Below are positions 43,521 to 52,573 of a stretch of DNA of 64,000 bases, piece by piece. The stretch's first letter is position 1, and every line of letters begins with the position of its first letter. The notes beneath the pieces are model-generated. The model had not been told where the DNA came from. It worked only from the letters and a program-made list of their open reading frames with translations, and did no database searches. Both the position numbers and the translations under genes were made by a program. Source of the DNA: Hyphomonas sp. (GTDB lineage: Bacteria > Pseudomonadota > Alphaproteobacteria > Caulobacterales > Hyphomonadaceae); NCBI GenBank assembly GCA_013791775.1, contig VMTE01000028.1:1-64000 (forward strand), given 5' to 3'.

Positions 43521-44723
43521 CTATCGCCCCGCCTTCAAACCCAGCTTCTTCAGCGGCGAGCCCAGCCCGCCGCCGACCAGCGCGGCCAGTACGGGCGGCG
43601 CGGGCCAGAGTTTCGAGACCGGCGCGGCAAGCCAGTCGCGCACCCAGGGCAGGAGCTTCGAATCTGACTGGTAGACCGGCGTGAAGGCCCAGGTCATCAG
43701 CTGGTAGAGGCGCACATGCGCCGCGCGCTGACGGACGTAGAGCGCCGCGGTCTCGGACGCCGTGCCGCCGCCGCGCACCGCCCGCGCCAGGGCAAACGCG
43801 TCCAGCAATGCCATGTTCGCCCCCTGCCCCAATTGCGGGCTGGCCGCATGCCAGCTGTCCCCGATGTGGATCAGTCGACCCTCAGCGGCGGGCCAGTGGG
43901 TGCGATGACGATAGCGCGCGAAGGTCAGCTGGTCATGGTCCACGATCTGATCGACCAGCATCGCGGTTTCCGGCCAGAGCGCGCGGGCGGCATCTTTCCA
44001 GTGCGCCAGCGGCGCCGTCCGGAACGCCTCATAGGCCTCGCTGCGGATCGACCAGAAATAGGTGAGGCTGTCGGCGTCGCCGGCCCGCGCCCGGCCGGAG
44101 GGCATGATACCCGCCATCTTTCGCGCCGCCTGATAGCGCTGTTCGAGGGCCTCGGCATCGAAGGGACCCTTTTCCGGCCAGGGCAGCGTCGCCCAGAGCG
44201 CGCCATACGGCAACGCCTTCGCCGGCGCTGACGACAGCACAGAGCGAACCCCCAGCGCGTCGATCACGAGGTCGAACGGCCCCTGCGCGCCGCCCTGGTG
44301 ATCGACCAGTGTTCCGGTCTCCGGATTCGCCGCCGTGATCCGCGTCGCAGGCACGAGGCGCGCTCCGGACGCTGAGGCGGCCCCTTCCAGTAGTGTAAAC
44401 AACGCCGTCCGCTGGATGCCGATCCCGTGCAGGGCGGGGCGCAAGGCGGCGTAACGTACATCCAGCACCGAGCGGCCCGTATCGGCGGAAACGCCCCACA
44501 GCCGGGTGATCGGCGCGCCAAGCCCTTCGGCGGCGTCCCTCAGGCCAAGCTGGTCAAGAATGACAAGGCCGGTCTCCTGCAGCATCAAGCCGGACCCGAC
44601 CGGGCCAGCGGCGTCGAACTGGTCGAACACCGACACACGGTGACCGTCGCGGGCCAGGAACGCCCCGGCCGCAAGACCGCCGATGCCGGCACCGGCAATG
44701 CCAATATTCAAACAACGACTCAT
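43521..44723 (-). CDS. FAD-dependent monooxygenase (UbiH/salicylate hydroxylase-like)
   Basis: A 400-residue group A flavin monooxygenase. The Rossmann loop is GIAGAGIGGLAAGAFLARDG and the FAD ribityl site is IHIGDSWHAASPQLGQGANM with the GD motif. A substrate-binding segment lies between. Some members oxidise aromatic acids or quinone precursors, but the substrate cannot be named here; given the nearby ubi genes, a quinone hydroxylase is a possibility. Length and motifs are complete. ATG 44723 is used. Confidence 0.87.
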   Translation of the reverse strand: MSRCLNIGIAGAGIGGLAAGAFLARDGHRVSVFDQFDAAGPVGSGLMLQETGLVILDQLGLRDAAEGLGAPITRLWGVSADTGRSVLDVRYAALRPALHGIGIQRTALFTLLEGAASASGARLVPATRITAANPETGTLVDHQGGAQGPFDLVIDALGVRSVLSSAPAKALPYGALWATLPWPEKGPFDAEALEQRYQAARKMAGIMPSGRARAGDADSLTYFWSIRSEAYEAFRTAPLAHWKDAARALWPETAMLVDQIVDHDQLTFARYRHRTHWPAAEGRLIHIGDSWHAASPQLGQGANMALLDAFALARAVRGGGTASETAALYVRQRAAHVRLYQLMTWAFTPVYQSDSKLLPWVRDWLAAPVSKLWPAPPVLAALVGGGLGSPLKKLGLKAGR

Positions 44724-44801
44724 GACCCTGTTTAGCCCTGCTCCTTGTGCCGGGCGCAAGCCTGAGCCAAGGTTAGTTCCGAAACGAAACTGGAGGATGC
44801 C

Positions 44802-45533
44802 ATGTCAAACGGAGCTGCCTTGATCGTCGGCGCAGGCGATGCCACAGGCGGGGCCATTGCCCGGGCCTTCGCCCGCGAAGGGCTGACGGCCTGCGTCACC
44901 CGCCGGGCACGCAACCTCGATTCGCTGATGTCGCTGGTCTCCGGGATCGAAGCAGACGGTGGCCGTGCCCGCGCATTTGGGGTCGATGCGCGCGACGAAG
45001 ACGCGACCATTGCCCTCATCGATCAGATCGAGAGAGAGGCCGGGCCGCTGGAAGTCTGCGTCTTCAACATTGGCGCCAATGTCAGGTTCGGCATTACCGA
45101 GACAACCAGCCGCGTCTACCAGAAGGTCTGGGAAATGGCGGCCTTCTCGGCATTCCTCGCCGGGCGAGAAGCGGCGCGTGTGATGCGCCCGCGCGGGCGC
45201 GGCACGATTCTGTTCACGGGCGCGACCGCAGGCCTGCGCGGCCGCGACGGCTTTTCCGCCTTCGCCGGCGCCAAGCACGCCTTGCGGGCCCTCGCGCAAT
45301 CCATGGCGCGTGAACTCGGCCCGCAGGGTATCCACGTCGCGCATGTTGTGATCGACGGCGCCATCGACAGCCAGTTCATCCGCGAAAACCTTCCCGATGC
45401 GGACGACCGCCGCGCGCGCGACGGCCTGCTGATCCCGGACGAGATTGCGAAGAACTATGTCTGGCTGCACCGCCAGCACCGCTCAGCCTGGACACATGAA
45501 CTGGACCTCAGGCCGTGGAACGAGACGTGGTAG
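44802..45533 (+). CDS. SDR-fold protein lacking the catalytic tyrosine
   Basis: A 243-residue short-chain dehydrogenase fold. The cofactor loop is IVGAGDATGGAIA, a variant of TGxxxGIG. The NNAG equivalent is NIGANV. In place of YxxxK the sequence reads FAGAKHAL, so the catalytic Tyr is Phe; the Ser position is in LFTGATAG (a Thr or Ala rather than Ser). The fold and a Rossmann-like cofactor site look intact, but classical oxidoreductase chemistry is doubtful. Related proteins are annotated as SDRs of unknown activity. ATG 44802, GGAGG upstream. Confidence 0.8.
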   Translation: MSNGAALIVGAGDATGGAIARAFAREGLTACVTRRARNLDSLMSLVSGIEADGGRARAFGVDARDEDATIALIDQIEREAGPLEVCVFNIGANVRFGITETTSRVYQKVWEMAAFSAFLAGREAARVMRPRGRGTILFTGATAGLRGRDGFSAFAGAKHALRALAQSMARELGPQGIHVAHVVIDGAIDSQFIRENLPDADDRRARDGLLIPDEIAKNYVWLHRQHRSAWTHELDLRPWNETW

Positions 45534-45570
45534 CCTCGTCCCAATCCGACACGCCGCAGCCCCCTGCGCC

Positions 45571-46740
45571 TCAAACCATACCGCCGTCTGTCGGCAGGCC
45601 GAACAGGATCCGCCCGCCGAGTTCCAATGTCGAAGGCGCCGTCACGATATGTTGCGTGATGGCGTGGGCGTCCCGGAACCGGCGTTGGAGATCGCTGGAC
45701 TCGAACAGGGCCGCACCGCCGCCGAGATCGTACAGCGTCCGGCAGATATCCGCGCCCGTGCGGGTCATGTGGGTGCAGGCGAGGCGCAGGTCCGCGCGGA
45801 CGCCCATCGGAATGTCTTCGGCCTGCCGGGCGACCTCCCAGACCCTGTCGATCTCCGCATACAGGTAGGCCCTGGCGGCGCGCCACTCGGCTTCGCACCG
45901 GGCAAATTCCGCCTGCACCGTCTGGCGTTCCGACAATGTCTTGGTGGAGCCCTGGCTTTTCTTCACGGTGGCCAGGGCATGGAACGCGTCCAGCGCGCCG
46001 CGCGTATTGCCGAGCGCCACGGCGCAGACGCCCAGCGACAGCAATCCGAAAGCCGGAAACTTGAACAAGGCGCCGGTCTCGCGCGGGCTGTCCGAGACGA
46101 GGGAGACCGAGCGCCCGGCCGGGACGAGGATGTCCCTGACTTCGAAATCGCCTGAACCTGTGCCCTTGAGGCCCATCACATGCCAGGTGTCATGCAGCAC
46201 CGCGTCACTGGCCGGGAAGACCATCATCCGCGTGTCCGGCGCGCCGGAGGCAAGGCGCTTCATCTCGCCGTTTTCCCAGATCGTGCAGCTGCCGCAGAGC
46301 CACGTGCAGTTCGCCGAGCCCGAGCCCCACTGCCACCGGCCGGAGACACGGTAGTGTTCACCTTCCGGGATCGCCCGGCCCATCGGGGCAAAGACGCCGC
46401 CCGTGATCGTCATCGGGTCAGCGTAGATCTCCTGCGCAAAGACCGGCTCCATGTAGGCGGCGTTGAGCGCCGTGGTGGCGCCGATCATGGCGCACCAGCC
46501 GGCGCTGGCATTGGCGGCGGCGAGCGTCGCGGTCATCTCGACGATCTCGCGCGGCGTCAGTTCGAGGCCGCCGAATCGCTTCGGCGTGATCATCCGGAAT
46601 ACGCCCGCAGCGGCCATCTTCTGCGCCAGATCGGCTGGCAGGCGCCGCACCGCCTCCATCTCGGCTGCGCGCGCGGCCAGCTCCGGCAGAAGCGGTTGGA
46701 GCGAGGCGGCGAAATCGGGGGCGGTGCGCGTATCGGTCAT
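45571..46740 (-). CDS. Acyl-CoA dehydrogenase-fold flavin monooxygenase (HsaA-like)
   Basis: A 389-residue member of the acyl-CoA dehydrogenase superfamily. The N-terminal helices, PKRFGGLELTPREIVE and GWCAMIGATT resemble group D flavin monooxygenases such as HsaA or p-hydroxyphenylacetate hydroxylase oxygenase, not fatty-acyl dehydrogenases: the usual catalytic base is not evident, and FAD or FMN would be provided by a reductase partner. The C-terminal ITQHIVTAPSTLELGGRILFG fits this group. No reductase lies adjacent. Substrate unknown. ATG 46740. Confidence 0.82.
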   Translation of the reverse strand: MTDTRTAPDFAASLQPLLPELAARAAEMEAVRRLPADLAQKMAAAGVFRMITPKRFGGLELTPREIVEMTATLAAANASAGWCAMIGATTALNAAYMEPVFAQEIYADPMTITGGVFAPMGRAIPEGEHYRVSGRWQWGSGSANCTWLCGSCTIWENGEMKRLASGAPDTRMMVFPASDAVLHDTWHVMGLKGTGSGDFEVRDILVPAGRSVSLVSDSPRETGALFKFPAFGLLSLGVCAVALGNTRGALDAFHALATVKKSQGSTKTLSERQTVQAEFARCEAEWRAARAYLYAEIDRVWEVARQAEDIPMGVRADLRLACTHMTRTGADICRTLYDLGGGAALFESSDLQRRFRDAHAITQHIVTAPSTLELGGRILFGLPTDGGMV

Positions 46741-46770
46741 GCCAGACAGCTAACCCGTTTCACGGACGCT

Positions 46771-47118
46771 TCAAAGCCTGAGCTCGGCGTGAATCTTCGC
46801 GGGCGCGGCATGCCGCCACGACATGACCAGGGCCGACCGCAGGGTTGCGGCATCACACGCCTTCAGCCAGATCGAGGTCGCGCCCTTCTCGCCCCATTTG
46901 TTGGGCACCGGAAAGAAGATGTCCGGCTCGGCCTCGCAGACCATCCGCTGCTCGTCCGGCGTCAGGAACACGTTCGCGAATTCATGGTGCGGCGGCAGTG
47001 TGCAGAAGACCTTGCCCTTCGGCGCATCCACCCGGAAGCTCGCCCATTCGAAGTGCGGCTTCTCCACCGCGCGAGGCAGCGCGAGGGCGGCGGTGCGCAG
47101 GCGAGCGGGCGTGATCAC
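46771..47118 (-). CDS. MmcQ/YjbR family DNA-binding-like protein
   Basis: A 115-residue YjbR-fold protein. It begins ITPARLRTAALALPRAVEKPHFEWASFRV (start only) and has the typical MVCEAEPDIFFPVPNKWG and TSIWLKAC. The start is a GTG at 47118 that overlaps the acyltransferase stop in GTGA, so the two are coupled; no better start exists. YjbR proteins adopt a CyaY-like fold with double-strand DNA-binding potential, but the role is unknown. Confidence 0.82.
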   Translation of the reverse strand: MITPARLRTAALALPRAVEKPHFEWASFRVDAPKGKVFCTLPPHHEFANVFLTPDEQRMVCEAEPDIFFPVPNKWGEKGATSIWLKACDAATLRSALVMSWRHAAPAKIHAELRL

Positions 47119-47996
47119 CGGAATATCCTCGGCTTGTTGGCCTGGAAGCGCGCGCCGGCTTCGCGGTAGCGCAGCCCCTTGCCATCCGGGGCCAGGGCAT
47201 AGGTCTTCTCGCGCAGGAACTCCATCAGGCCGCGTCGTTTGCCGGCCGCCTCCAGTTCGTCCGGCGTCAGCGTCTCGCCGATCTCGACGCGCAGGGTCTT
47301 GCCCATCCGCCGGCGCACTTCGCGGAAAACGAGAGCGAGTCGCAGCTCCAGCGAAAGATGCGAGGCGATCTGGAAGAGGCGCGAATTCTGGCCGTCGAAA
47401 AAGATCGGCGTCACATGCGCGCCGCTCTGTGTGATCAGCTTGGCCGTGAACGGCTTCCACTCGTCATCGACCGCCAGCGGATCAAACGGACGCGGTGTCG
47501 TGGCCACCCCGCCACTCGGAAACACGACGATGCAGCCGCCGCCCTTCACATGCGCGAGCGCGTCCCGGCGCATGGCGACGTTAGCTTCGACCGCCTCGCG
47601 CGTACCCCCGAAATCGACCGGCAGGAGATAGGGCCGCGCCTCGGGCAACGCGTCGAGCACGGAATTGGTCAGCACCTTGAAATCGGATCTCCGCAAGCTG
47701 ATCAGCCAACTGATGATCAGGCCGTCGAGCACGCCGAAGGGATGGTTTGCGACCACCACCAGCGGACCCTCGCGCGGGATCAGCGCATGCCGGCCGGCGG
47801 AGAACAGCACATCCAGATCGAGCAGCCGGATCGCCGCCTCGAAGAAGGGCACGTCGCGCGAGAGGTCTGCGCGGTAGTGATCATAGAGTTGCTTGATCTT
47901 GGGCTGGCCCGACAACCGCTCGACGGCCCGCACGAGACGGCGCTTCAGCGGATCCTCGAAATAGGAGGCGTAGGAGAGTTCTGGCTCAAAGATCAT
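47115..47996 (-). CDS. Acyltransferase (PlsC/OlsB-like lysophospholipid family)
   Basis: A 293-residue 1-acylglycerol-type acyltransferase. The conserved active-site block is ANHPFGVLDGLII (HPF...DG variant of NHxxxxD), then RPYLLPVDFGGTREA and the FPSGGVATT motif in place of FPEG. It resembles the OlsB-like group that acylates ornithine or related lipids; actual acceptor unknown. The ATG at 47996 overlaps the end of a small upstream gene by 11 bases. The next gene starts in its stop codon. Confidence 0.82.
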   Translation of the reverse strand: MIFEPELSYASYFEDPLKRRLVRAVERLSGQPKIKQLYDHYRADLSRDVPFFEAAIRLLDLDVLFSAGRHALIPREGPLVVVANHPFGVLDGLIISWLISLRRSDFKVLTNSVLDALPEARPYLLPVDFGGTREAVEANVAMRRDALAHVKGGGCIVVFPSGGVATTPRPFDPLAVDDEWKPFTAKLITQSGAHVTPIFFDGQNSRLFQIASHLSLELRLALVFREVRRRMGKTLRVEIGETLTPDELEAAGKRRGLMEFLREKTYALAPDGKGLRYREAGARFQANKPRIFR

Positions 47997-48258
47997 TGAG
48001 ATACAATGTTGAACCTTTTCCAGGAGCATTCGCGACATAGCGCCAGAAACCAATTCGTTCGACTGAATCAGCTTCGCACCTTGTTTCCAGCCAACCCATC
48101 GCGACTTCGTATTCTGCCTTCAAACGAATCTTGCCCAATTCGATCGCCTGAGCGTCGCTTTGAGCACGAATAAAACGCGTCGCATATGCCCCTTTGGGGT
48201 CGGATGCTTGATTGGCCCGGACGTTTCTGGTGTGAAAAACGATCTGATAGAATGGCAT
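47986..48258 (-). CDS. 90-residue protein of unknown function inside a lipid-metabolism operon
   Basis: Begins at ATG 48258, one base after the stop of the acyl-CoA dehydrogenase gene (TAAGATG), and ends within the acyltransferase start. The product is soluble, with MPFYQIVFHTRNV and a helical AQSDAQAIELGKIRLKAEYEV. No family recognised. It is distinctly less GC-rich than the flanking genes, hinting at later insertion. Both neighbours flank it on the same strand with no gaps, so it is translated in the operon. Confidence 0.65.
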   Translation of the reverse strand: MPFYQIVFHTRNVRANQASDPKGAYATRFIRAQSDAQAIELGKIRLKAEYEVAMGWLETRCEADSVERIGFWRYVANAPGKGSTLYLNDL

Positions 48259-48259
48259 C

Positions 48260-49423
48260 TTACAGCCTCCACATCCGCGCGAGGTTGTTCTTCTGCATGT
48301 CGGACGAGCCGCCGACGATGGGCATGCCCAGCAGGTCGCGCACATTGCGCTCGATGTCGTAGGCGTCCGACAGGCCGTAGGCGCCGATCACCTGCTGGCA
48401 GGCGAGACCGATCTCGACGCCGGTATCGGCGACAAAGAGCTTTGCCATCGCCGTCTCGGCCGAGCAGGGCTTGCCTTCACTGGCGAGCCAGGCCGCATGA
48501 TAGAGCATGTGCCGGCAGGCCGAGAGTTTCGTCCGTGCCGTGACGAGCTTGTGCGCGACGGCCTGGTGCTTGCCGATGGGCTTGCCGAACTGCACACGCT
48601 CGCCAGCATACTTCCATGCCTCTTCCAACGCGGCGCGTGCGATGCCATAGGCCACCGCCGTGATCTCGATCTTCTCGACATCCAGCGCGCGCCCGGCCAG
48701 CGCCTCCCAGCCCCTGTTCCACTTTTCCGGTCCCCCGACGATGGCGCTTTCCGGCAGGCGCACATCATCGAGGAACACGTCCATCGAATGGGTGTAGCGC
48801 AGGTTCGCGTGTTCGATGGCCTGCATGCTGACGCCCTTGGCGTTCGTCGGCACAAGGACGAACGTGAGATTACCATGCCGGTCGCCCGGCTCACCGGAGC
48901 GGCAGAGGCAGTAGATATAGCCCGACCAGTCCGCGCCGGTGCACCAGCGCTTGGCGCCGTTGAGGATCAGCTCGCCGCCCTTGCGTTCAACGCGCGTCTC
49001 GACGCTCGGCAGGTCCCCGCCAACATTTGGCTCCGACAGGCCATAGCAGAGGAACATCTCGCCGCGCGCGATCTTCGGCAGCAGCGCCTCTTTCTGCTCC
49101 TTTGATCCGTTCTCGGAGATGTTCAGGCCGCCATAGAAGGCCGCATGGATGAACGGCCCGGCCATACTCGGCCCGCCCTGGCAGAGTTCCTCGATCACGG
49201 CGGCAGCGGCATAGATATCCTCCCCCTGCCCGCCAAATTCCTCGGGGATCGTCAGGCCGATCAGGCCCATCTCCGCAATCTCGCGGAAGAGGGCGCGGTC
49301 CCAGGTCGCCGCCTTATCCCATTCGCGCCGCTTCTCGCGCGGCATCTTGTCGGCGACCCAGCGCGACACCTGTCGGCGGATTTCGGTGACGTGTTGTGGT
49401 TCGGCGGCAAAACTGATGGACAT
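48260..49423 (-). CDS. Acyl-CoA dehydrogenase
   Basis: A 387-residue flavoprotein that introduces a double bond next to an acyl-CoA thioester, in beta-oxidation or a related route. FAD-binding segments MFLCYGLSEPNVGGD and RRWCTGADWSGYIY-like positions occur in the middle, and the C-terminal AYGLSDAYDIERNVRDLLGMPIVGGSSD is typical. The catalytic base position cannot be fixed by eye. Heads a packed group with the 90-residue protein, acyltransferase and YjbR-like gene. ATG 49423. Confidence 0.88.
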   Translation of the reverse strand: MSISFAAEPQHVTEIRRQVSRWVADKMPREKRREWDKAATWDRALFREIAEMGLIGLTIPEEFGGQGEDIYAAAAVIEELCQGGPSMAGPFIHAAFYGGLNISENGSKEQKEALLPKIARGEMFLCYGLSEPNVGGDLPSVETRVERKGGELILNGAKRWCTGADWSGYIYCLCRSGEPGDRHGNLTFVLVPTNAKGVSMQAIEHANLRYTHSMDVFLDDVRLPESAIVGGPEKWNRGWEALAGRALDVEKIEITAVAYGIARAALEEAWKYAGERVQFGKPIGKHQAVAHKLVTARTKLSACRHMLYHAAWLASEGKPCSAETAMAKLFVADTGVEIGLACQQVIGAYGLSDAYDIERNVRDLLGMPIVGGSSDMQKNNLARMWRL

Positions 49424-49505
49424 GACTGGTTTAGACCTGTGTTCGGCCCCGTACGAAGGAGGCCCGCGTCGCCTTCAGTGATTGCGCGGCAAGCGGTTGC
49501 CGTGT

Positions 49506-50825
49506 TTACCCATGCCCATAGGCCGACTCTCCATGCGTCGATGAATCAAGTCCGTTGGTTTCATGCTCCGGGCTGACCCGCAACGCGATGACCCGCCGGA
49601 TGGTCAGCAGGATCGCAGCCGACAGGATCGCTGAGTACAGGCTGACACTGACGACACCCGTCAATTGGGCGAACAGCTTGTCCGCGAATGGTGTGCCGCC
49701 GAGGCCCGGCGCCATCGGACCGAAAGAAGCGAGGAACGGAATCAGCAACGTGCCCAGGATTCCCCCTACGCCGTGGACCGCGAAGACATCGAGACTGTCA
49801 TCGATCTTCAACCGTCCGCGCACATAGACGACCGCCATGTAGCAAGTGACCGAAGCCAGGCCGCCGATCAGTAAGGCGCCGGCCGGACCGACAGAGCCAG
49901 CCGCCGGCGTGATGGTCGCGAGGCCGGCAATCGTTCCGGTCGCAATGCCGACCAGGGTCGGCTTGCCATACTTGACCCATTCGATCGCCATCCAGACCAG
50001 CGCCGCCGTCGAAGCCGAAAGATGCGTCACCAGCATCGCGTGCCCCGCCGCCGCATTGGCCCCCAGCGCGGAGCCGGCATTGAACCCGAACCAGCCAACC
50101 CAGAGCATTCCGGCGCCCAGCATCACAAAGGCCGGATTATGCGGCGGGCGCAGTTCGGAAGGAAAGATCGCGCGCTTGCCCATCAGCAACACAAAGACGA
50201 GCGAACTCACGCCGGCGGTCGCGTGTACGACCAGACCACCCGCAAAATCGCTGACGCCCATGTCGGCCAGCCAGCCACCACCCCAGACCCAGTGCGCGAC
50301 CGGCGCATAGACCAGCAGAAGTCAGAGTCCGCTGAAGGCCAGAACGGCCGCAAAATTCACCCGTTCGGCGTAGGCTCCCACAATCAGGGCCGGCGTGATG
50401 ATCGCAAAGGTCATCTGGAACATCACAAAGACGGTCTCGGGAATTGTGCCCACTGTGGCGCCAGGCGCAATCCCGGCAAGGAAGGCCTTGCCCAGACCGC
50501 CCCACATCTGCCCTGCCCCTGCCGCTGGCCAGTTTCCATCACCGAAGGCGATCGAATAGCCCGCCACGAACCAAAGGACCGACATGAGGCAGGCAATCGC
50601 GAGACATTGCGACAGGACAGAGAGCAGGTTCTTCCATTGCACCAGGCCGCCATAAAAAAGCGCCAGACCGGGCAGCGTCATGAACAGCACCAAGGCGGTG
50701 GAGGTCAGGATCCAGGCTGTGTCGCCGGTATCTGCCCAGGCGGCCCCGGCGCCTGACAGCATCGTCACAAGCATGATCGCCGCGCGCGTAAGACCGGCAC
50801 GGCCAGTTGGTCTGGTGTTTATCAT
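49506..50825 (-). pseudogene. amt: Ammonium transporter gene with an internal TGA stop
   Basis: The frame begins at ATG 50825 (GGGAGG 7 bases upstream) with a signal-like segment, and it runs in one frame to 49506. A single TGA occurs at 50322-50324, after the sixth membrane region (FSGL-stop-LLLVYAPVAHWVWGGG). Family members usually have Trp here, so a TGG to TGA change explains it. Everything else is present: the Asp in AYAERVNF, both twin-His sites (VVHATAG and FAVHGVGG) and eleven likely transmembrane helices. Total length is 440 codons, normal for Amt. Unless readthrough occurs, only a truncated 167-residue piece would form. No glnK is adjacent. Confidence 0.85.
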
Positions 50826-50972
50826 AGGCGCCCTCCCAAAGCGTCCTGCGTCTGCGTCATGCCCAATACGCGGGCGTGCACCGCCCGTCATGGCATCCGC
50901 CAGCAATCACAGCGGAGTGACCAAAATTTCGCCGCTCGGGCAAGCGCGCAATTGCGCCCGCGCCCGATGCCG

Positions 50973-51905
50973 TCACGGAAAGCGGGACGCCGTGCCAATT
51001 TCTTCAAGCACGAACGGGGTCGTCTGGTAAGTCTGGTTGATCCAGTTGCCGAACAGCAGATGCGCGTGGCTGCGCCAGCGGTTCAGCGGCGGGCGTGCCG
51101 GGTCGTCACCGGGGAAATAATTGTGCGGCACGGCAATCGGAATGCCCTGTGACCGGTCACGCTCGAACTCTTCCTTCAGGGAGAAGGAATCGTACTCGAC
51201 ATGATTGAACATGAAGAGGCTGCGGCTCGGCCCATGCTGCAGCAGGCTCGGCCCCGTCCGCTCGCAATCGACCAGAAGGTCGAGCTGCGGACGCGCCAGA
51301 ACGTCTTCCCGGCGCACCTCGGTCCAGCGCGAGACCGGGATCAGGAAATCGTCCGAGAACCCCGACAGGAAGGGCGAGGCCGGTGCAAGGTTGCGCTGGC
51401 GGAAAACGCCGAACGCCTTCTCGTCCAGCTGGTATTTGGGCAGGCCGTGGAGGTGGTAGGCCGCCGCCATCGCCCCCCAGCAGATGTAGAAGGGCGAATG
51501 CACGTTCGTCCGCGTCCAGTCGAAGATCTGCGTCAGCTCATCCCAGTACGTCACCGCCTCGAACGGCAATTGCTCGACCGGCGCGCCGGTGACGATGAAC
51601 CCATCGAACTTCCGTTCCCGGATTTCTTCCCAGGTCTGGTAGAAACTGATGAGGTGTTCGGCGGACGTGTTCTTCGGCTGGTGGCCGCCCACCCGCACGA
51701 GCGTCAACTCCACCTGCAGGGGCGAGGCGCCGATCAGACGGGCCATCTGCGTCTCGGTGCGGATCTTGTTCGGCATCAGGTTGAGCAGGCCGATCTGCAG
51801 CGGACGGATATCCTGGCGCACGGCATCGGTCTCGCGCATCACAGCCACGCCCTCGCGCTTCAGCGTCTCGGCGGCAGGCAGCGTATCCGGAATCCTGATC
51901 GGCAT
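50973..51905 (-). CDS. metA: Homoserine O-acetyltransferase (MetA family)
   Basis: A 310-residue enzyme that activates homoserine for methionine synthesis. The catalytic triad is readable: C142 in YICWGAM, H235 and E237 in FNHVEYDS. Position 111 is Glu (GAPVEQ); in the characterised enzymes Glu111 selects acetyl-CoA and Gly111 succinyl-CoA, so acetylation is predicted despite the MetA name. ATG 51905 has AAGGA about 9 bases upstream. A SAM-II riboswitch lies in the 5' leader, so expression falls when SAM is plentiful. Confidence 0.94.
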   Translation of the reverse strand: MPIRIPDTLPAAETLKREGVAVMRETDAVRQDIRPLQIGLLNLMPNKIRTETQMARLIGASPLQVELTLVRVGGHQPKNTSAEHLISFYQTWEEIRERKFDGFIVTGAPVEQLPFEAVTYWDELTQIFDWTRTNVHSPFYICWGAMAAAYHLHGLPKYQLDEKAFGVFRQRNLAPASPFLSGFSDDFLIPVSRWTEVRREDVLARPQLDLLVDCERTGPSLLQHGPSRSLFMFNHVEYDSFSLKEEFERDRSQGIPIAVPHNYFPGDDPARPPLNRWRSHAHLLFGNWINQTYQTTPFVLEEIGTASRFP

Positions 51906-51995
51906 GGCAAACGTCCTTCTCGGCCCGCTTCAGGCTTCAAACGCCTCGCATGGGGGAGAAAGGCAGGCCGCCCCCAGGGCAGTCCTGCATCTCGG

Positions 51996-52050
51996 CCCTT
52001 TAGCGACTTGTTTAACGTGGCTGCAAGCCGGCCGGCCAAATCACCACGAT
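51996..52050 (-). ncRNA. SAM-II riboswitch (metA leader)
   Basis: The leader of metA reads, 5' to 3', P1 strand CGTGG, then TGATTTG, a GC stretch, CTTGCAG, the closing strand CCACG, and the downstream element ending GTCGCTAAAG. These conserved blocks (TGATTT, TTGCAG, GCTAAA) and P1 pairing define the SAM-II class, known to bind S-adenosylmethionine in front of metA and metX in alphaproteobacteria. It lies 91 bases upstream of the ATG. The pseudoknot probably controls access to the start or termination; the GCAGG and CCTGC arms downstream, followed by TTTC, could be a terminator. Confidence 0.92.
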
Positions 52051-52053
52051 GGG

Positions 52054-52082
52054 GATTTAGTATGACCGGAGCGCGGCGTCAA
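52054..52082 (-). promoter_or_regulatory. Probable sigma-70 promoter for metA
   Basis: On the minus strand TTGACG (52082-52077) and TAAATC (52059-52054) are 17 bases apart, and the riboswitch begins 4 bases downstream. Good -35, fair -10. The promoter overlaps the 3' end of the broken orphan gene. Confidence 0.5.
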
Positions 52083-52554
52083 ATGGGGTTTGAGACCCCT
52101 GATTCCACCTGCGCAGCGAGCCGCCCGAGTGACGCCTTCAAAGCCCAAGCTTGCGTACCGGCAATCAGCCAAATCAAATGCGGCTCCGCTACGACTTCCA
52201 GTTTGCACTTCACCAGGCAGGCGCCAGCGCTTTCCTGCTCAATCTTCCATTCCTGCCGGGCCAGTTTCAAATCGTGACCGCTAATGTCTATATCCAGTTG
52301 CATGTCAACATCAGAGCGTCGCAAGACCGAAACCTGAAATCGTGACCGGATCACCAGAAAAAAATCGTTTGAGCGACAACCATCTGCCCCTCGCTCATAT
52401 CGCCCAAGGGAAATTCCGTATGCCGCGAAAAGACTCGCATTCGATCCGCAAAGCCTTTCCATGACAGGAGGCGCTTCCAGACCCGCATCGCAGGAGCATG
52501 AACCCTCTGTTCGAACTCTCTGTCGGTTTGCTCAGTCTTCAATCCGTCAATCAT
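52079..52554 (-). pseudogene. Orphan gene broken by a frameshift at a T7 run
   Basis: From ATG 52554 a frame begins MIDGLKTEQTDREFEQR and reads to EGQMVVAQTIFFW then stops at 52351. In the -1/+1-shifted frame starting at the same homopolymer (TTTTTTT on this strand, 52358-52364) the reading continues LVIRSRFQVSVLRRSDVDM through SGHDLKLARQEWKIEQES to a stop at 52079. Joined, this gives about 157 residues. I do not recognise the family. The gene is less GC-rich than its neighbours. Possible causes are a sequencing error, a real frameshift, or phase-variable or programmed slippage at the run. Confidence 0.55.
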
Positions 52555-52573
52555 CACCAGATGGTCCCTGCCC

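Noticed and set aside
50322-50324. Selenocysteine or recoded TGA in amt
   Set aside because: No selenocysteine element follows the codon by eye, and the family position is Trp; a nonsense change or error is simpler.
50946-50957. GCGCAATTGCGC palindrome as regulator site of amt
   Set aside because: A short self-complementary 12-mer near the metA stop; too simple to call an operator.
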